Shown here: positions 15,948-24,933 of the stretch, one piece after another
How positions within the stretch are numbered: position 1 is the stretch's first letter
How the letters are laid out: the number at the start of each line of letters is the position of its first letter
Assembly (NCBI RefSeq): GCF_003287355.1
Contig: NZ_QMIM01000010.1
Location: 62,001-126,000 of the forward strand
DNA length: 64,000 bases
Reading direction: 5' to 3'
Origin: Halorubrum sp. 48-1-W
GTDB taxonomy: Archaea; Halobacteriota; Halobacteria; Halobacteriales; Haloferacaceae
The notes under the pieces: model-generated
Databases searched by the model: none
Told to the model about the DNA's origin: nothing
What the model saw: only the letters and a program-made list of their open reading frames with translations
Made by a program: the position numbers and the translations under genes

Positions 15948-16940
15948 TCACTCCGCGTCGAACGCTCGATCGAGGGCGTTCGCGCGCGCCTCCCACGTCT
16001 CTCTGGAGAGTCGGGCCTCGGGGGCGAACGTCTCGTAGGCGTGGTATGCGCCGGGCCAGAGGTGGAACTCCGTTTCGACGCCGTTGCCGAGCAGTCGCTC
16101 GGCGTACGCGCGCGTCTCGTCCCGGAAGACGTCGTGGGTCCCGATGTCGAGGTACGTCGGCGGCAGTCCCGAGAGGTCGTCGACCCGCCCGGGCGCGGCG
16201 TACGGCGGGAGGTCGTCCGCGCCGCTCAACTCGCCGAGATACGCCTCCCAGGCGCGGAGGTTCATCCCGCGGTCCCAGATCCCGACGTCGGTGACCTGTC
16301 GGCTCGACTCGGTGTCGTTCCGGTCGTCCAACATCGGGTAGATCAGGTGCTGGTGACACAGCTCGGGTCCGTCCCCGTCTCGCGCGCGGAGCGCCACAGC
16401 CGCCGACAGCCCCCCGCCGGCGCTCTGCCCGCCGATCGCGACCCGGGAGGGGTCCACCCCGAGGTCCGCGGCGTTCGCCGTGACCCACTCCAGCCCGGCG
16501 AAGCAGTCGTCGACCGGGGCTGGATAGGGGTGTTCGGGTGCGAGTCGGTAGTCGACCGAGACCACGACGCAACCGACCTCGTCGGCGAGCCGTTCACACG
16601 TGGGGTCGTCCTGGTCGAGGTCTCCCAGTACCATGCCGCCGCCGTGGATCCAGTAGAGACACGGAAGGGGGTCGTCGGTATCGGTCCCGGCGTCGACCGG
16701 ACGATAGATCCGGAGCGGGAGGTCCCGCTCCGCGGTCGGCCCGGGAACCGTTAGGTCCTCGGACTCCACGTCGGGACGATCGGGCATCTCGGCGAGCATC
16801 GTCTCCAGCAACTCCGTCATTCGCTCGCGCGTGGCGGGCAGGTCGTCGAAGTCGACGACGTTCGCGAGGAGGAACTCGTCGGGGATCTCCTCGAGGGTGG
16901 CCGACAGCTCCGGATCCATCGGTGGCAGGTCTCGTGCCAT
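15948..16940 (-). CDS. Alpha/beta hydrolase, hormone-sensitive lipase type
   Basis: A 330-residue esterase of the HSL (family IV) group. The oxyanion motif HGGG is at 99-102 and the nucleophile motif GQSAG at 171-175 (Ser173). The acid (DVFRDE) and the His (GAYHAYE) follow at the expected C-terminal spacing. The cap-forming N-terminus is present. The ATG at 16940 is chosen over 16949 because a TATA-like GTTTATCG then sits 25-32 bp upstream. Substrates are probably short acyl esters; nothing nearby points to a pathway. Confidence 0.9.
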   Translation of the reverse strand: MARDLPPMDPELSATLEEIPDEFLLANVVDFDDLPATRERMTELLETMLAEMPDRPDVESEDLTVPGPTAERDLPLRIYRPVDAGTDTDDPLPCLYWIHGGGMVLGDLDQDDPTCERLADEVGCVVVSVDYRLAPEHPYPAPVDDCFAGLEWVTANAADLGVDPSRVAIGGQSAGGGLSAAVALRARDGDGPELCHQHLIYPMLDDRNDTESSRQVTDVGIWDRGMNLRAWEAYLGELSGADDLPPYAAPGRVDDLSGLPPTYLDIGTHDVFRDETRAYAERLLGNGVETEFHLWPGAYHAYETFAPEARLSRETWEARANALDRAFDAE

Positions 16941-16995
16941 GCTACCCATCGACGTGCTACTGCGATAAACGACAGGATCGATGGGGACGCTCCCG

Positions 16996-17529
16996 TCAGG
17001 GTTCGGTCAGGTCAACGACCGTCGCGTCCGCCAGGTCGGCCAGGCGGTCGGGCGCGATCGGGAACACCGCGCTCGGCGTTCCCGCGGCGCCGTACACCGT
17101 CTCGAACGCCTCGAGCGCCGGGTCCATCACCGTCGGAACCGTCTCGTCGTGACAGATCGGCGGGACGCCGCCGATGCTCCAGCCGATCACCTCGCGGATC
17201 CGTTCGGGATCGCCCATGACGGCCGACGACGCGCCGAAGTGCTCGGCGACGGCGTCCAAATCGAGCCGGTTCGCCCCGCTCGTGATCGCGGCGACGAGGT
17301 CGTCCGGCGAAGCCCGATTGCCGGAGACGCGTCGCGCCCCGGCGTCGCTATCACGGTCGCTGTCGGACAGCTCGACGACGATGGTCGAGGCGATCGCCGC
17401 CGTCTCACAGCCGACCGCCTCCGCGGCGGCGGCCGCGGTCTTCGTGCTCGCGTCGAACTCCAAGACCTCGACGTCGACGCCGTACCGATCGTGTGCGCGC
17501 TCCGCGAACTCCGAGGCTCGCTGATGCAT
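16996..17529 (-). CDS. YbaK/EbsC-type aminoacyl-tRNA deacylase
   Basis: A 177-residue protein of the YbaK/ProX family that clears mischarged aminoacyl-tRNA (for example Cys-tRNA-Pro) in the cytosol. Visible landmarks are the opening helix plus EVLEFDASTKTAAAAAEAVGC, the substrate-pocket region ending in GWSIGGVPPICH, and a closing segment GTPSAVFPIAPDRLADL. An acidic insertion (SDRDSDAGARR) sits between strands. The start at 17529 is preferred to an ATG 10 codons upstream. The family assignment is good; the exact editing substrate is not determined. Confidence 0.85.
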   Translation of the reverse strand: MHQRASEFAERAHDRYGVDVEVLEFDASTKTAAAAAEAVGCETAAIASTIVVELSDSDRDSDAGARRVSGNRASPDDLVAAITSGANRLDLDAVAEHFGASSAVMGDPERIREVIGWSIGGVPPICHDETVPTVMDPALEAFETVYGAAGTPSAVFPIAPDRLADLADATVVDLTEP

Positions 17530-17646
17530 GACCGATCCGGCGCGGTGGCGGCCCATCAACCTCCCGGATGCGGTAGAGATCGGCGAGGCCGGAAGCAGTC
17601 GTCGACCGCCCGAACAACGTATTTGCTCTCGAAACCTGTGTGTCGT

Positions 17647-18294
17647 ATGTCACCTACGAGACGAGGCTATCTGTGGGGCGTCTGTGGGCCCGCGTCCCTC
17701 GCCGGTCTCGCCGGCTGTGCCGTCCCCGCACCCACCGCGTCCAACCGCGACGACGGCGACGGCGACGGGCCCCCGGACGGGAACGGAACCGACTCCGGCG
17801 GCACCCGCCCGCCGGGGACCGGTGGTCCCGGGGTCACCGTCGTCTCCGTCGACGGGGACCTCGAGCTCCCGATCGACCCGACGGTCGACGTCGTCCGCGA
17901 GGCCGCCACGTCCGAGTCCCCGCCACGGCTCCGGACGACGCTGACCAACACGGGCGACGATCGGGTCCGGATCGGCGAGGGGCGAGCGGTCCACTTCGAG
18001 TACGTCACGGACGACTCCGGACTACTGCTCCTCCTCCCGCCCGCGGACTGGTACCCCGCCGAGCCCGACTGCTGGCGGCTCACGGAGGGTATCGCCGTCA
18101 CCGAGGAGTACCGGACGTTCGAGGTCGACGCCGGCGCGTCGAGTAGCCGCGTCGTCGACCTCTACGCGACCCCCGAGGCGGACGGCTGTCTCCCGGTCGG
18201 GGAGTTCCGGTTCGAGACGACCGTCGCGGTCGTGTCCTCCGACGCCGAATCGCTCTCGTCGGGTCGGTGGGGGTTCACGGTTCTGCTGGAGTAG
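17647..18294 (+). CDS. Exported haloarchaeal lipoprotein
   Basis: A 215-residue protein with a short N-terminus MSPTRRGYLW, a hydrophobic stretch and a lipobox LAGC with Cys24. It is probably a Tat-exported lipoprotein. A disordered Gly/Asp/Pro-rich linker (about 30-62) tethers a beta-rich domain of about 150 residues. This domain resembles the extracellular immunoglobulin-like modules seen in many haloarchaeal lipoproteins. Cys residues in PDCWRL and DGCLPVG may form a disulfide. I do not recognise a specific family. Confidence 0.72.
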   Translation: MSPTRRGYLWGVCGPASLAGLAGCAVPAPTASNRDDGDGDGPPDGNGTDSGGTRPPGTGGPGVTVVSVDGDLELPIDPTVDVVREAATSESPPRLRTTLTNTGDDRVRIGEGRAVHFEYVTDDSGLLLLLPPADWYPAEPDCWRLTEGIAVTEEYRTFEVDAGASSSRVVDLYATPEADGCLPVGEFRFETTVAVVSSDAESLSSGRWGFTVLLE

Positions 18295-18330
18295 ACGCCC
18301 CACGGCGAGGGGCCGCCGCCACCGACTCCC

Positions 18331-19056
18331 TCACCGGGTCCGCAGTTCGTCCTTGTCCTTGATCACGCGGGCGTCGCCCTCCCCGGAGGTCACTTCGTTG
18401 ACGAGCTCGTAGAGGTCGTTCTGTAACCCGGCGGGGAAGGTGAGCACGCCGACCCACGAGCCGTCGTTCTGCCACTCCTCGCGCTCGAGGTCGCCGAACT
18501 CCCTGACCTGTGCCTGGCCCGAGCCCGCGTACTCCGGGGGGAGTTGAACCGCCATCGTCACCTCCTCGAACCGGATCGGGATGACCGGACGTAGCGCCTC
18601 GAGCGCGTCGTCGACCTGGTTTTCGACGGGTTCCATCGGGTCGATCTGGAAACCCGCCTCCTCCAACGCGCGCTCGATCCGCTCGGGCGGGTGCGGCGAG
18701 TCGTCCATCTGTGGGTTGACGGCGTTGCGCGTGATGGTGGTGACGAGCCCTCTGTGCTTCCGTTCTTGCATCTCCTCGCGCTGCTCGGCAGTGATCTGGA
18801 TCTCTCCTCTGTCGACCACCTGCGGGATGATCTCCAGGGGATCCGTCGTCCCGAAGACGGTCTCTAAGTCCTCCTCGGCGGGCCGGTCGCCACGTGAGGC
18901 GTTCTCGAAGACGTCCTCGGCGGCGATCACGTCCTCCAACTCGCCCTCGAACTCCCCACGTTTCATCGCCAGCGCGGCGTCCGGGTCGATGAGCACCTCG
19001 AATCGCTCCCCGTGTGACTCCAACCGAGCGGTCACGGCCTCGTCGAGTGATATCAT
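18331..19056 (-). CDS. Ribosome assembly factor SBDS
   Basis: Archaeal homologue of the Shwachman-Bodian-Diamond protein, which works in 60S/50S subunit maturation and eIF6/aIF6 release. The 241-residue length and three-domain layout fit. The N-terminal domain contains RFEVLIDPDAALAMKRGE and EDVFENASRGD. The helical middle includes the typical DPLEIIPQVVDRGEIQIT and RNAVNPQ. The C-terminal ferredoxin-like domain ends GDARVIKDKDELRTR. The ATG at 19056 (MISLDEAVTARL) is chosen over one seven codons upstream. Confidence 0.93.
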   Translation of the reverse strand: MISLDEAVTARLESHGERFEVLIDPDAALAMKRGEFEGELEDVIAAEDVFENASRGDRPAEEDLETVFGTTDPLEIIPQVVDRGEIQITAEQREEMQERKHRGLVTTITRNAVNPQMDDSPHPPERIERALEEAGFQIDPMEPVENQVDDALEALRPVIPIRFEEVTMAVQLPPEYAGSGQAQVREFGDLEREEWQNDGSWVGVLTFPAGLQNDLYELVNEVTSGEGDARVIKDKDELRTR

Positions 19057-19116
19057 ACGTGAGCGTACCCACCCCATCAGTAAAAAGCCTCCCGCGCACC
19101 CGCTGTTCGCTCCCGG

Positions 19117-19293
19117 CTATCGATTCCCTCCCTCGCGACACGCCTCCCCACAGAAGTGGCGTCGTTCGACCGTCCCGTTCTCCACCCGCGTCACCGTCCG
19201 TCGGCCGACGCCGAACGCCGGTTCCCCGCAGTTCTCACACCGCGGCGCGGACGCATCGTCGTCCTCGCCGAGGTCCGATGTCGGGTCCACCAT
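19117..19293 (-). CDS. 58-residue zinc-finger protein
   Basis: A short gene on the complement, ATG at 19291-19293 and TAG at 19117-19119. The protein has CENCG (Cys19, Cys22) and HFCGEAC (Cys48, Cys52), a four-cysteine zinc site joined by a beta hairpin (VGRRTVTRVENG). Such CPxCG-like micro-proteins are common in haloarchaea and I believe this one belongs to a DUF7576-like group, though the name is uncertain. Function unknown; interaction with nucleic acid or protein is possible. Cys spacing, acidic leader and codon use support a real gene. Confidence 0.7.
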   Translation of the reverse strand: MVDPTSDLGEDDDASAPRCENCGEPAFGVGRRTVTRVENGTVERRHFCGEACREGGNR

Positions 19294-19393
19294 ACGACCT
19301 CCCTCGGGCTGTACACACTTGAACCCGGCAAGCCCGGCAGTTCTGGCCGGTCGGGATCGCGGGCGTGTCGTGAGGCGGGACGACGGAGCCGCC

Positions 19394-20842
19394 TCACTCG
19401 TCGGCTCCGGTCGGGTGGGCCACGTCGATCTCGACGTTCGGTTCCGGGTCGCGGATCGTCCGCTCGCGGCCGTCGGGCCAGCGCACGACGACGCGCTCCG
19501 GGTCGGCCCCGCCCAGCCCGAAGTGTGCGACCGGCTCGGTCTGACAGAGGTAGCCGCCGCCGGCGTCGATCACCCGCCGTTGGATCCCGCCGTCGACGTG
19601 GAGCCTCACGGTCGCACCCCGGGCCGGCGCGCCCTGCGGCGTCGTCGGACGGACGCGGATCCACCCGTTCTCGGCCGCGCCAGGGACGGCGAACACCGAG
19701 ATCGGCTGGGCGGCCACCTCGCCGTGAACGACGACGAGCTCGAGGACGCCGTCCCCGTCGAGGTCGGCCGCGACCGCCCCCGTCCCGAACCCCGTCGGTT
19801 CGGCGGCAGTCCCGACGTCGCCGGGGGCCCAGCGCGGCCCGGGCTCGTCGGCGTTCCCGCCGGTCGGATCGACCCGCTCGAACAGCCGGCTCGCCTCGCC
19901 GAACCCGTTACAGAACAGCTCCTGTCGCCCGTCGTTGTCGAAGTCGGCGGCGACGACCGATCGGACGCTCTCGGCAGCACACAGTTCCGGCGGGGCGGCG
20001 TCGCGGTACTCCCCCGACGCGTCGGGCCTGAGCAGCCGGCTCCGACCCTCCCAGTTGCCGACCGCGAGCGCGAACGTCCCGTCCTCGTCGACCAGCGCGA
20101 CCCCCCGGGCGTCGCCCTCGGGGTCCGCGAGTGCCGGGCCGCCGTCGACCGGCTCGAAGTGACCCCGCCGGTTGCGGAACAGCCGGTTCGCCCCCCGTTC
20201 GACGCCGACGAACAGGTCGGTTCCGGGCGATCGGAGCGGGCCGGGAAGCAGCGAGCGACAGCCGTCCTCGACGTCGAGCCCGACCGCGTCTGCCATGTCG
20301 GATGCCTCGCCGTCGTCGCCCAGTTCGTAGAAGGCCAGCGGTGCGCCGTAGCTGGCGACGGCGACGCCGTACCGGCCGGTGCCGAACCGGTCGAGCGCGG
20401 CGACCGACCGGCCCGCGCGGAAGTTGAGCCGGTCGGCGTTGACGGGGAGCGCGAACGTGTCCGTCCAGCGGTACCGGTCCGCCTCCAGCCGGTCCAAGAG
20501 GAGGTCCGAGTCGCCGGCGACGCCGACGCTGTTGGCGCAGTTGTGGACGTAGATCTCCTCACAGCCGTCGGCGTCGACGTCGGCCGCACACACGCCCATC
20601 GCGTGTCTGTCGCCGTCGGCGACGATCCCACAGGCTGTGTCGGCGAAGCGATACTCCCTTCCGCCGTCCCCGTCGTCCCGATCGCTCCGGCCGTTCTCCC
20701 CGTGGTCACGGGCGTACAGCCGGTTCGGCTCCCCGTACCCGGCCACGAACACGAGCGGCCCGTCCCGTCCCGGGGTCACGGCGATACCGTACCCACGAAC
20801 CGGGTCGGCGTCGGCGAGCAGGTCGGAACGGTCCGCGAACAT
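19394..20842 (-). CDS. CRTAC1-type protein with FG-GAP repeats and ASPIC/UnbV domain
   Basis: A 482-residue protein. FG-GAP/VCBS-type beta-propeller repeats run along most of it; calcium-loop patterns such as DVDADGCEEI, DFDNDGRQEL and DLDGDGVLEL are clear. The C-terminus has an ASPIC/UnbV domain (GATVRLHVDG, AGGGYLCQTEPVAHFGLGG, VVRWPDGR). Homologues are usually extracellular, but no signal peptide is visible here: the protein starts MFADRSDLL. Either the start is misplaced or it acts inside the cell. Its partner is unknown. Confidence 0.87.
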   Translation of the reverse strand: MFADRSDLLADADPVRGYGIAVTPGRDGPLVFVAGYGEPNRLYARDHGENGRSDRDDGDGGREYRFADTACGIVADGDRHAMGVCAADVDADGCEEIYVHNCANSVGVAGDSDLLLDRLEADRYRWTDTFALPVNADRLNFRAGRSVAALDRFGTGRYGVAVASYGAPLAFYELGDDGEASDMADAVGLDVEDGCRSLLPGPLRSPGTDLFVGVERGANRLFRNRRGHFEPVDGGPALADPEGDARGVALVDEDGTFALAVGNWEGRSRLLRPDASGEYRDAAPPELCAAESVRSVVAADFDNDGRQELFCNGFGEASRLFERVDPTGGNADEPGPRWAPGDVGTAAEPTGFGTGAVAADLDGDGVLELVVVHGEVAAQPISVFAVPGAAENGWIRVRPTTPQGAPARGATVRLHVDGGIQRRVIDAGGGYLCQTEPVAHFGLGGADPERVVVRWPDGRERTIRDPEPNVEIDVAHPTGADE

Positions 20843-20929
20843 GGCCGCCCGTCACCGCCCGGGGGTAATGAACTCACGGGTTGGACACTCCCCTCGAACC
20901 GTTCGTTCGAGAGGGACCGGGTCCGTCTG

Positions 20930-21835
20930 TCAACCGCCCGTCGTCGACAGGTTCCGCCTGATGTACCGACGGATGGCCCGCAGTCGGTCCGGATCGAACG
21001 TCCAGACGCCGCGCCAGAGCCGCGGCTCCGTCTCCACCGCGAGCAGGCCGATGCCGCCGTTCGCGCCGCGTTCCAGATCGGACCCCGCGTCGACGACCTT
21101 CGGACCGTCGGTCGGTTCGAAGACGACGAACCAGCTGTCGGTGAAGTCCGTGGTTCGTCCCGCGTGGATCGTCGCCTCGAGGTCCCCCGGCGGGTCGTCG
21201 GGGACGCCGTAGAGGTGCGCGTCCACCCCGCCGTCGGCGACGCGCTCGTAGACGCGACGCGTCCCGAGTTCGTCCTCGAGCCGGGAGAGCCGCTGGAACG
21301 ACGAGTAGAGGGTCCCGTCGCCGGCCGTCAGCGCGGCACGCTCGATGAACCGCGAGATGGTGACCAAGAGCAGTTTCTGTCGGTTCGACTCGGGATACCC
21401 CCGCAGGGTGAAGACCGTGTCGTCGAGCCCGGTTATCACCGGCGGCAACCGGAGGTCGTCGAGCCCGCGCGCCCCCGTGGTGTACAGGTCCGTGTTCACG
21501 AACAGCAGGGTCTCGCCGAGCTCCTCGAGCGTCGAGCCGGCGACGACCTCCTCGCCGTCGAGGAGCAACACGAGGTTCTCGGCGTCGTCGGCGCGGTCGC
21601 CGTCGAACGAAACCGCGTCGTTCTCACGAAGCACGGTCGGATCGACGAACACGTCGTCGACCGGCGCGTTCGCGGCTTCGCCACCGTCGTTTCGGAGGAA
21701 CCGCTCGGACACGTGGACGGCGTCGTCGAACGTATCGACGAGCATGTTCCGAACCGGCTCGGGATCGGTCCGGTTGACGACGACGATCGATCGATCCGTG
21801 CCCCCGAAACGGTCGAGGAGCTGTCCCAACGTCAC
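20930..21835 (-). CDS. DICT sensory domain protein
   Basis: A 301-residue soluble protein that resembles the DICT sensory domain, found in archaeal and cyanobacterial signalling proteins and thought to sense light, redox or a ligand. Supporting segments are SIVVVNRTDPEPVRNML at the N-terminus, ENLVLLLDGEEVVAGSTLEEL and the helix KLLLVTISRFIERAAL. The C-terminal part ends in WTFDPDRLRAIRRYIRRNL. No output domain is attached, so it may work through a partner. A TATA-like element in the AT-rich stretch at 21855-21870 precedes it. Confidence 0.75.
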   Translation of the reverse strand: MTLGQLLDRFGGTDRSIVVVNRTDPEPVRNMLVDTFDDAVHVSERFLRNDGGEAANAPVDDVFVDPTVLRENDAVSFDGDRADDAENLVLLLDGEEVVAGSTLEELGETLLFVNTDLYTTGARGLDDLRLPPVITGLDDTVFTLRGYPESNRQKLLLVTISRFIERAALTAGDGTLYSSFQRLSRLEDELGTRRVYERVADGGVDAHLYGVPDDPPGDLEATIHAGRTTDFTDSWFVVFEPTDGPKVVDAGSDLERGANGGIGLLAVETEPRLWRGVWTFDPDRLRAIRRYIRRNLSTTGG

Positions 21836-21952
21836 CGTATCCGCGCTACTACGCTTCGAGTCATAAACGTTGGTCGCCCGGTATCAATACCGAAAATCGG
21901 TGGACGACAGGGCCGACGGGGGACCTTCGACGACCGGTTCGGACGACGTCCG

Positions 21953-23557
21953 TCAGGCGACGACGGTCTCTTCGAGCAACTGGAGCGGGTGCTCGATCTC
22001 GTAGCCGGTGCCGTGTTCCATCTGCATCGCACAGGTGGGACACTCCGTCATCCCCACGTCGCCCTCAGCGTGCTCCATGTGCTCGAACATCTCCTCGCCG
22101 ATCTGCATCGACTTGTCGTACTTCTCGCTCTTCCAGCCGTACGTGCCCGATATCCCCGAACACGAGTCGCCGACGTCCTCCAGCTTCACCCCGTCGACGT
22201 CGCGGAACGTCTCGACGGCCTGGCGGGCGAGCCCCTGGTTGCGGGCGTGACACGGCGCGTGGTACGCGAACTCGCGTTCGTCGTCGGGACCGCCGCTCTC
22301 GGCGAGCGCGCCGTCCAGGTCCTCGTGGATCCGCAGGTACTCCAGTGCCTCGAAGGTGTGCTCGGAGAGGTCCTCGATCCCGTGGATGTCGAACAGTTCG
22401 GGGTACTCCTGGCGGAGCGACATCGAACAGGAGGTACACGACGCGATCACGTCCGCGCCGTCGCCGATCGCGGCGACGAGGTTCTCGACGTTGGTCTCGG
22501 CGTGGCGGCGCGCGTCCTTCAACATCCCGTTCGCGAACATCGGCGTCCCCGAGCACTTCTGCGGGGGAACCATCACCTCGTAGCCGAAGTGCTCGTAGAC
22601 CCGCACCATCGCCTTCCCGACCTCCGGCGTGTTGTAGTTGGAGTAACAGCCGTGGAAGTACGCCACGCGCTTGTCCGGGTTCTCCACCTGTGCCCCGCCG
22701 CGGTCGCGCCACCACTCGCGGAACGTCTGCGTCGCGAACTCGGGGAACTCCCGTTCTCTGGGGATCCCGAGCACCTTGTCCATCGCCCAGCGGGCGGGCC
22801 CGAAGTTCATCGCGAACGAAGAGAGCCGCGGAACCATGCTCGCCAGCTGTGCCGAGGTCCGGTAGTTCGCGAGGATCCGGTTGCGGACGTACTCCACCGA
22901 GAGCTTCTCCATCTGCGCTTCCACGAACTGGCCGCGCGCCTCGTTGTGCATCTGCGAGAGCGGTACCGAGGAGGGACACGCGTCGTCACACCGCATGCAG
23001 TTCGAACACGAGGTGATCGACTCGTCGATGTCGTGGTCGTCCTTTCGCTTGAGCCGCCACTGCTCGGGCCCCTGGAACTTCGGTCCCGGGAACTCGTCGT
23101 CGACCTCCGCGACCGGACACGACGTATCACAAGACGTACACTTGTAACAGGAGTCGGCCCCGTCGCGTAAGTCGAGGTCACCCTCGGGGAACACGTCGAT
23201 GGGGTCGTAGGCGTCGGGGTCGAGGTCGGTCGAGTCGCTACCGCCGGTCGCGCTCTCGACGCCCCCGTCGGTCGCGGTCCGCGGGTCGCTCGCCCCCCCG
23301 TCCCCGCTTCCGGTAGCCTCGGCCTCGGGTTCGTCGTCGTCCGGCACGAATATCGCCGGCCGTTCGTCGCGGCCGAGGTCGGGAACGCCCGGCCGTGAGC
23401 GGGTTCCGTCCGCCGTATCACTGTGTCGTTCGTCCGCCGTATCACTGTGTCGTTCGTCCGCCGTATCACCGTGTCGTTCGTCCCTTGCGTCACCGTGTCG
23501 TTCGGTACCGTCGCTTCCACTCGCCTCGTCGCCGTCGTCTCCTGTGTGTCGTGTCAT
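21953..23557 (-). CDS. glpC: Glycerol-3-phosphate dehydrogenase, iron-sulfur subunit C
   Basis: The 534-residue membrane-associating electron-transfer subunit of the anaerobic-type GlpABC complex. Two 4Fe-4S motifs are present (CYKCTSCDTSC and CSNCMRCDDAC). Two CCG-type heterodisulfide-reductase-like domains follow (HGCYSNY, CTSCS, HAPCHARNQG, DSCSGISG). It is expected to pass electrons from GlpA to the quinone pool. The first ~120 residues are a disordered acidic extension containing RH(G/S)DTADE repeats that bacterial GlpC lacks. The start overlaps the glpB stop by 4 bp. Confidence 0.93.
   Translation of the reverse strand: MTRHTGDDGDEASGSDGTERHGDARDERHGDTADERHSDTADERHSDTADGTRSRPGVPDLGRDERPAIFVPDDDEPEAEATGSGDGGASDPRTATDGGVESATGGSDSTDLDPDAYDPIDVFPEGDLDLRDGADSCYKCTSCDTSCPVAEVDDEFPGPKFQGPEQWRLKRKDDHDIDESITSCSNCMRCDDACPSSVPLSQMHNEARGQFVEAQMEKLSVEYVRNRILANYRTSAQLASMVPRLSSFAMNFGPARWAMDKVLGIPREREFPEFATQTFREWWRDRGGAQVENPDKRVAYFHGCYSNYNTPEVGKAMVRVYEHFGYEVMVPPQKCSGTPMFANGMLKDARRHAETNVENLVAAIGDGADVIASCTSCSMSLRQEYPELFDIHGIEDLSEHTFEALEYLRIHEDLDGALAESGGPDDEREFAYHAPCHARNQGLARQAVETFRDVDGVKLEDVGDSCSGISGTYGWKSEKYDKSMQIGEEMFEHMEHAEGDVGMTECPTCAMQMEHGTGYEIEHPLQLLEETVVA
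23403..23498 (-). repeat. 24-bp tandem repeats in glpC 5' region
   Basis: Four units of 24 bp (consensus CGTTCGTCCGCCGTATCA then CTGTGT on the plus strand). The middle two differ by one base; the outer ones are more diverged. The unit equals eight codons and encodes the repeat in the disordered GlpC N-terminus, so expansion keeps the frame. Confidence 0.85.
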
Positions 23558-24933
23558 TGCTGAACCTCCCGTGCAGCCTCCCGACCGGCCACGAGGCCGG
23601 TCGCGAGCGAGACGCCGCTCGCCGATTTCTCCCGTGCCACGTCCGCGCCGCCGACGACGCCGCCGGCGACACGGACGTTGTCGTACGCTATCTCCCCCAC
23701 AGCGTCGAGCGGGCGGAGCCGGTCGTCCGGCCGTACCCCGAACCGCGCGTACGGCTGTTCGCCGAACGCGTCGTCGACGAACCACTCGTAGCGGTCCGAC
23801 GGCTGGGGTACGTGGAGGTCGAGGACCGGTTCACGGACGCCCCCGCGGTCCGAGTCGAGCCCCTTCCCGACCAGCCCGCCGGTCGCGAGCACCACGGCCT
23901 CCGCGCCGTACGGCACTTTCGACCCCTTCCGGTCCATCACGAGGTGATCGATCCGGCCGTCGCCGTCGGTTTCGTACCCGACCGCCGGCGTCCCCGTCTC
24001 GAAGCGGACCCCGGCGTCGTCGAGCGCGTCGTACAGCAGGTCCTCGAGCCGCAGTCCCGGCAGGCTCGGCGGGCCCATCGGGACCTCGAAGACGTCCGCG
24101 CCGAGCCGGTCCGCGAGGTCGGATCTGACCTCCGCCGAGCGGTCGTCGCCGAGGAACGCGGGGAAGCCGACCCGCTCGACGCGGTCGACGCCGCCCTCGT
24201 CGTCGACGACGTCGTGGAGGTGCGGGCCGACCGCCTTCGCGAGCGCCTCGCGGGCCGGCGTCCCGTCGATCGCCTCGTCGCGGTCGAGCGCCTTCGCGAA
24301 CCGGGTCGTCTTGGCGTCCGCCCGGAACGCTTCGGCGAACTCCACCTCCACGCCCGCGACGTCGAACGGGACGCCCGCTGCCCGCAACCGGTCCGCGAAC
24401 GCCCGCGCGTCGTACTCGGTGAGCGAGCGGAACCCCACGATCAGCGCCGGTCGGTCGTCGCTCGCGACCGCGGCCGCAGCCGCTTCGGGATACCGTGCCG
24501 TCGGCTTCACGCTCCCGCCGAACGTCGGAACCAGCGCGTTCCGGTCCGTGTGCCCGCCCAGGTACGCGTCGCCGACGAGGTCGTCGAACAGGTCCAGGCC
24601 CTCCCGGAGCGCGTCCGCGCCGACGAGCCGGTACGGGTGGTCCTCCGGGAGCCGATCGATCGCCTCGAAGGGGTCGGAGAGCGGCCCCTCGGGGTCGGGC
24701 CACTCGTCGGGGTCGAGGTTCCGACCCGCGGTCGGCGGCCCCTCCCGTAGCGGCTTCGCCGGCTGGGTCGCGGGGAGGTACCCGAGCGCGTCGATCAGTC
24801 CGGAGGCCTGCCGAAGCGTGCTCGCCTTGTGCGAGACGAGTCGGACGTCCGCCCCCTCGCGTGCAGCCGCGATCGCGGCCGTTATCCCCGCGAGCCCGCC
24901 GCCGACGACGAGGACCTCGCTATCGATCGCCAT
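23554..24933 (-). CDS. glpB: Glycerol-3-phosphate dehydrogenase subunit B
   Basis: A 459-residue flavin-type subunit of the GlpABC complex. The N-terminal nucleotide-binding motif is [17 protein letters not shown] followed by an acidic strand end. Later blocks match GlpB, including [23 protein letters not shown] and the C-terminal [25 protein letters not shown]. The start at 24933 ([12 protein letters not shown]) is set by the position of this motif and overlaps the end of glpA by 14 bp. The gene lies between glpA and glpC in one operon. Confidence 0.93.
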   Translation of the reverse strand: MAIDSEVLVVGGGLAGITAAIAAAREGADVRLVSHKASTLRQASGLIDALGYLPATQPAKPLREGPPTAGRNLDPDEWPDPEGPLSDPFEAIDRLPEDHPYRLVGADALREGLDLFDDLVGDAYLGGHTDRNALVPTFGGSVKPTARYPEAAAAAVASDDRPALIVGFRSLTEYDARAFADRLRAAGVPFDVAGVEVEFAEAFRADAKTTRFAKALDRDEAIDGTPAREALAKAVGPHLHDVVDDEGGVDRVERVGFPAFLGDDRSAEVRSDLADRLGADVFEVPMGPPSLPGLRLEDLLYDALDDAGVRFETGTPAVGYETDGDGRIDHLVMDRKGSKVPYGAEAVVLATGGLVGKGLDSDRGGVREPVLDLHVPQPSDRYEWFVDDAFGEQPYARFGVRPDDRLRPLDAVGEIAYDNVRVAGGVVGGADVAREKSASGVSLATGLVAGREAAREVQQ

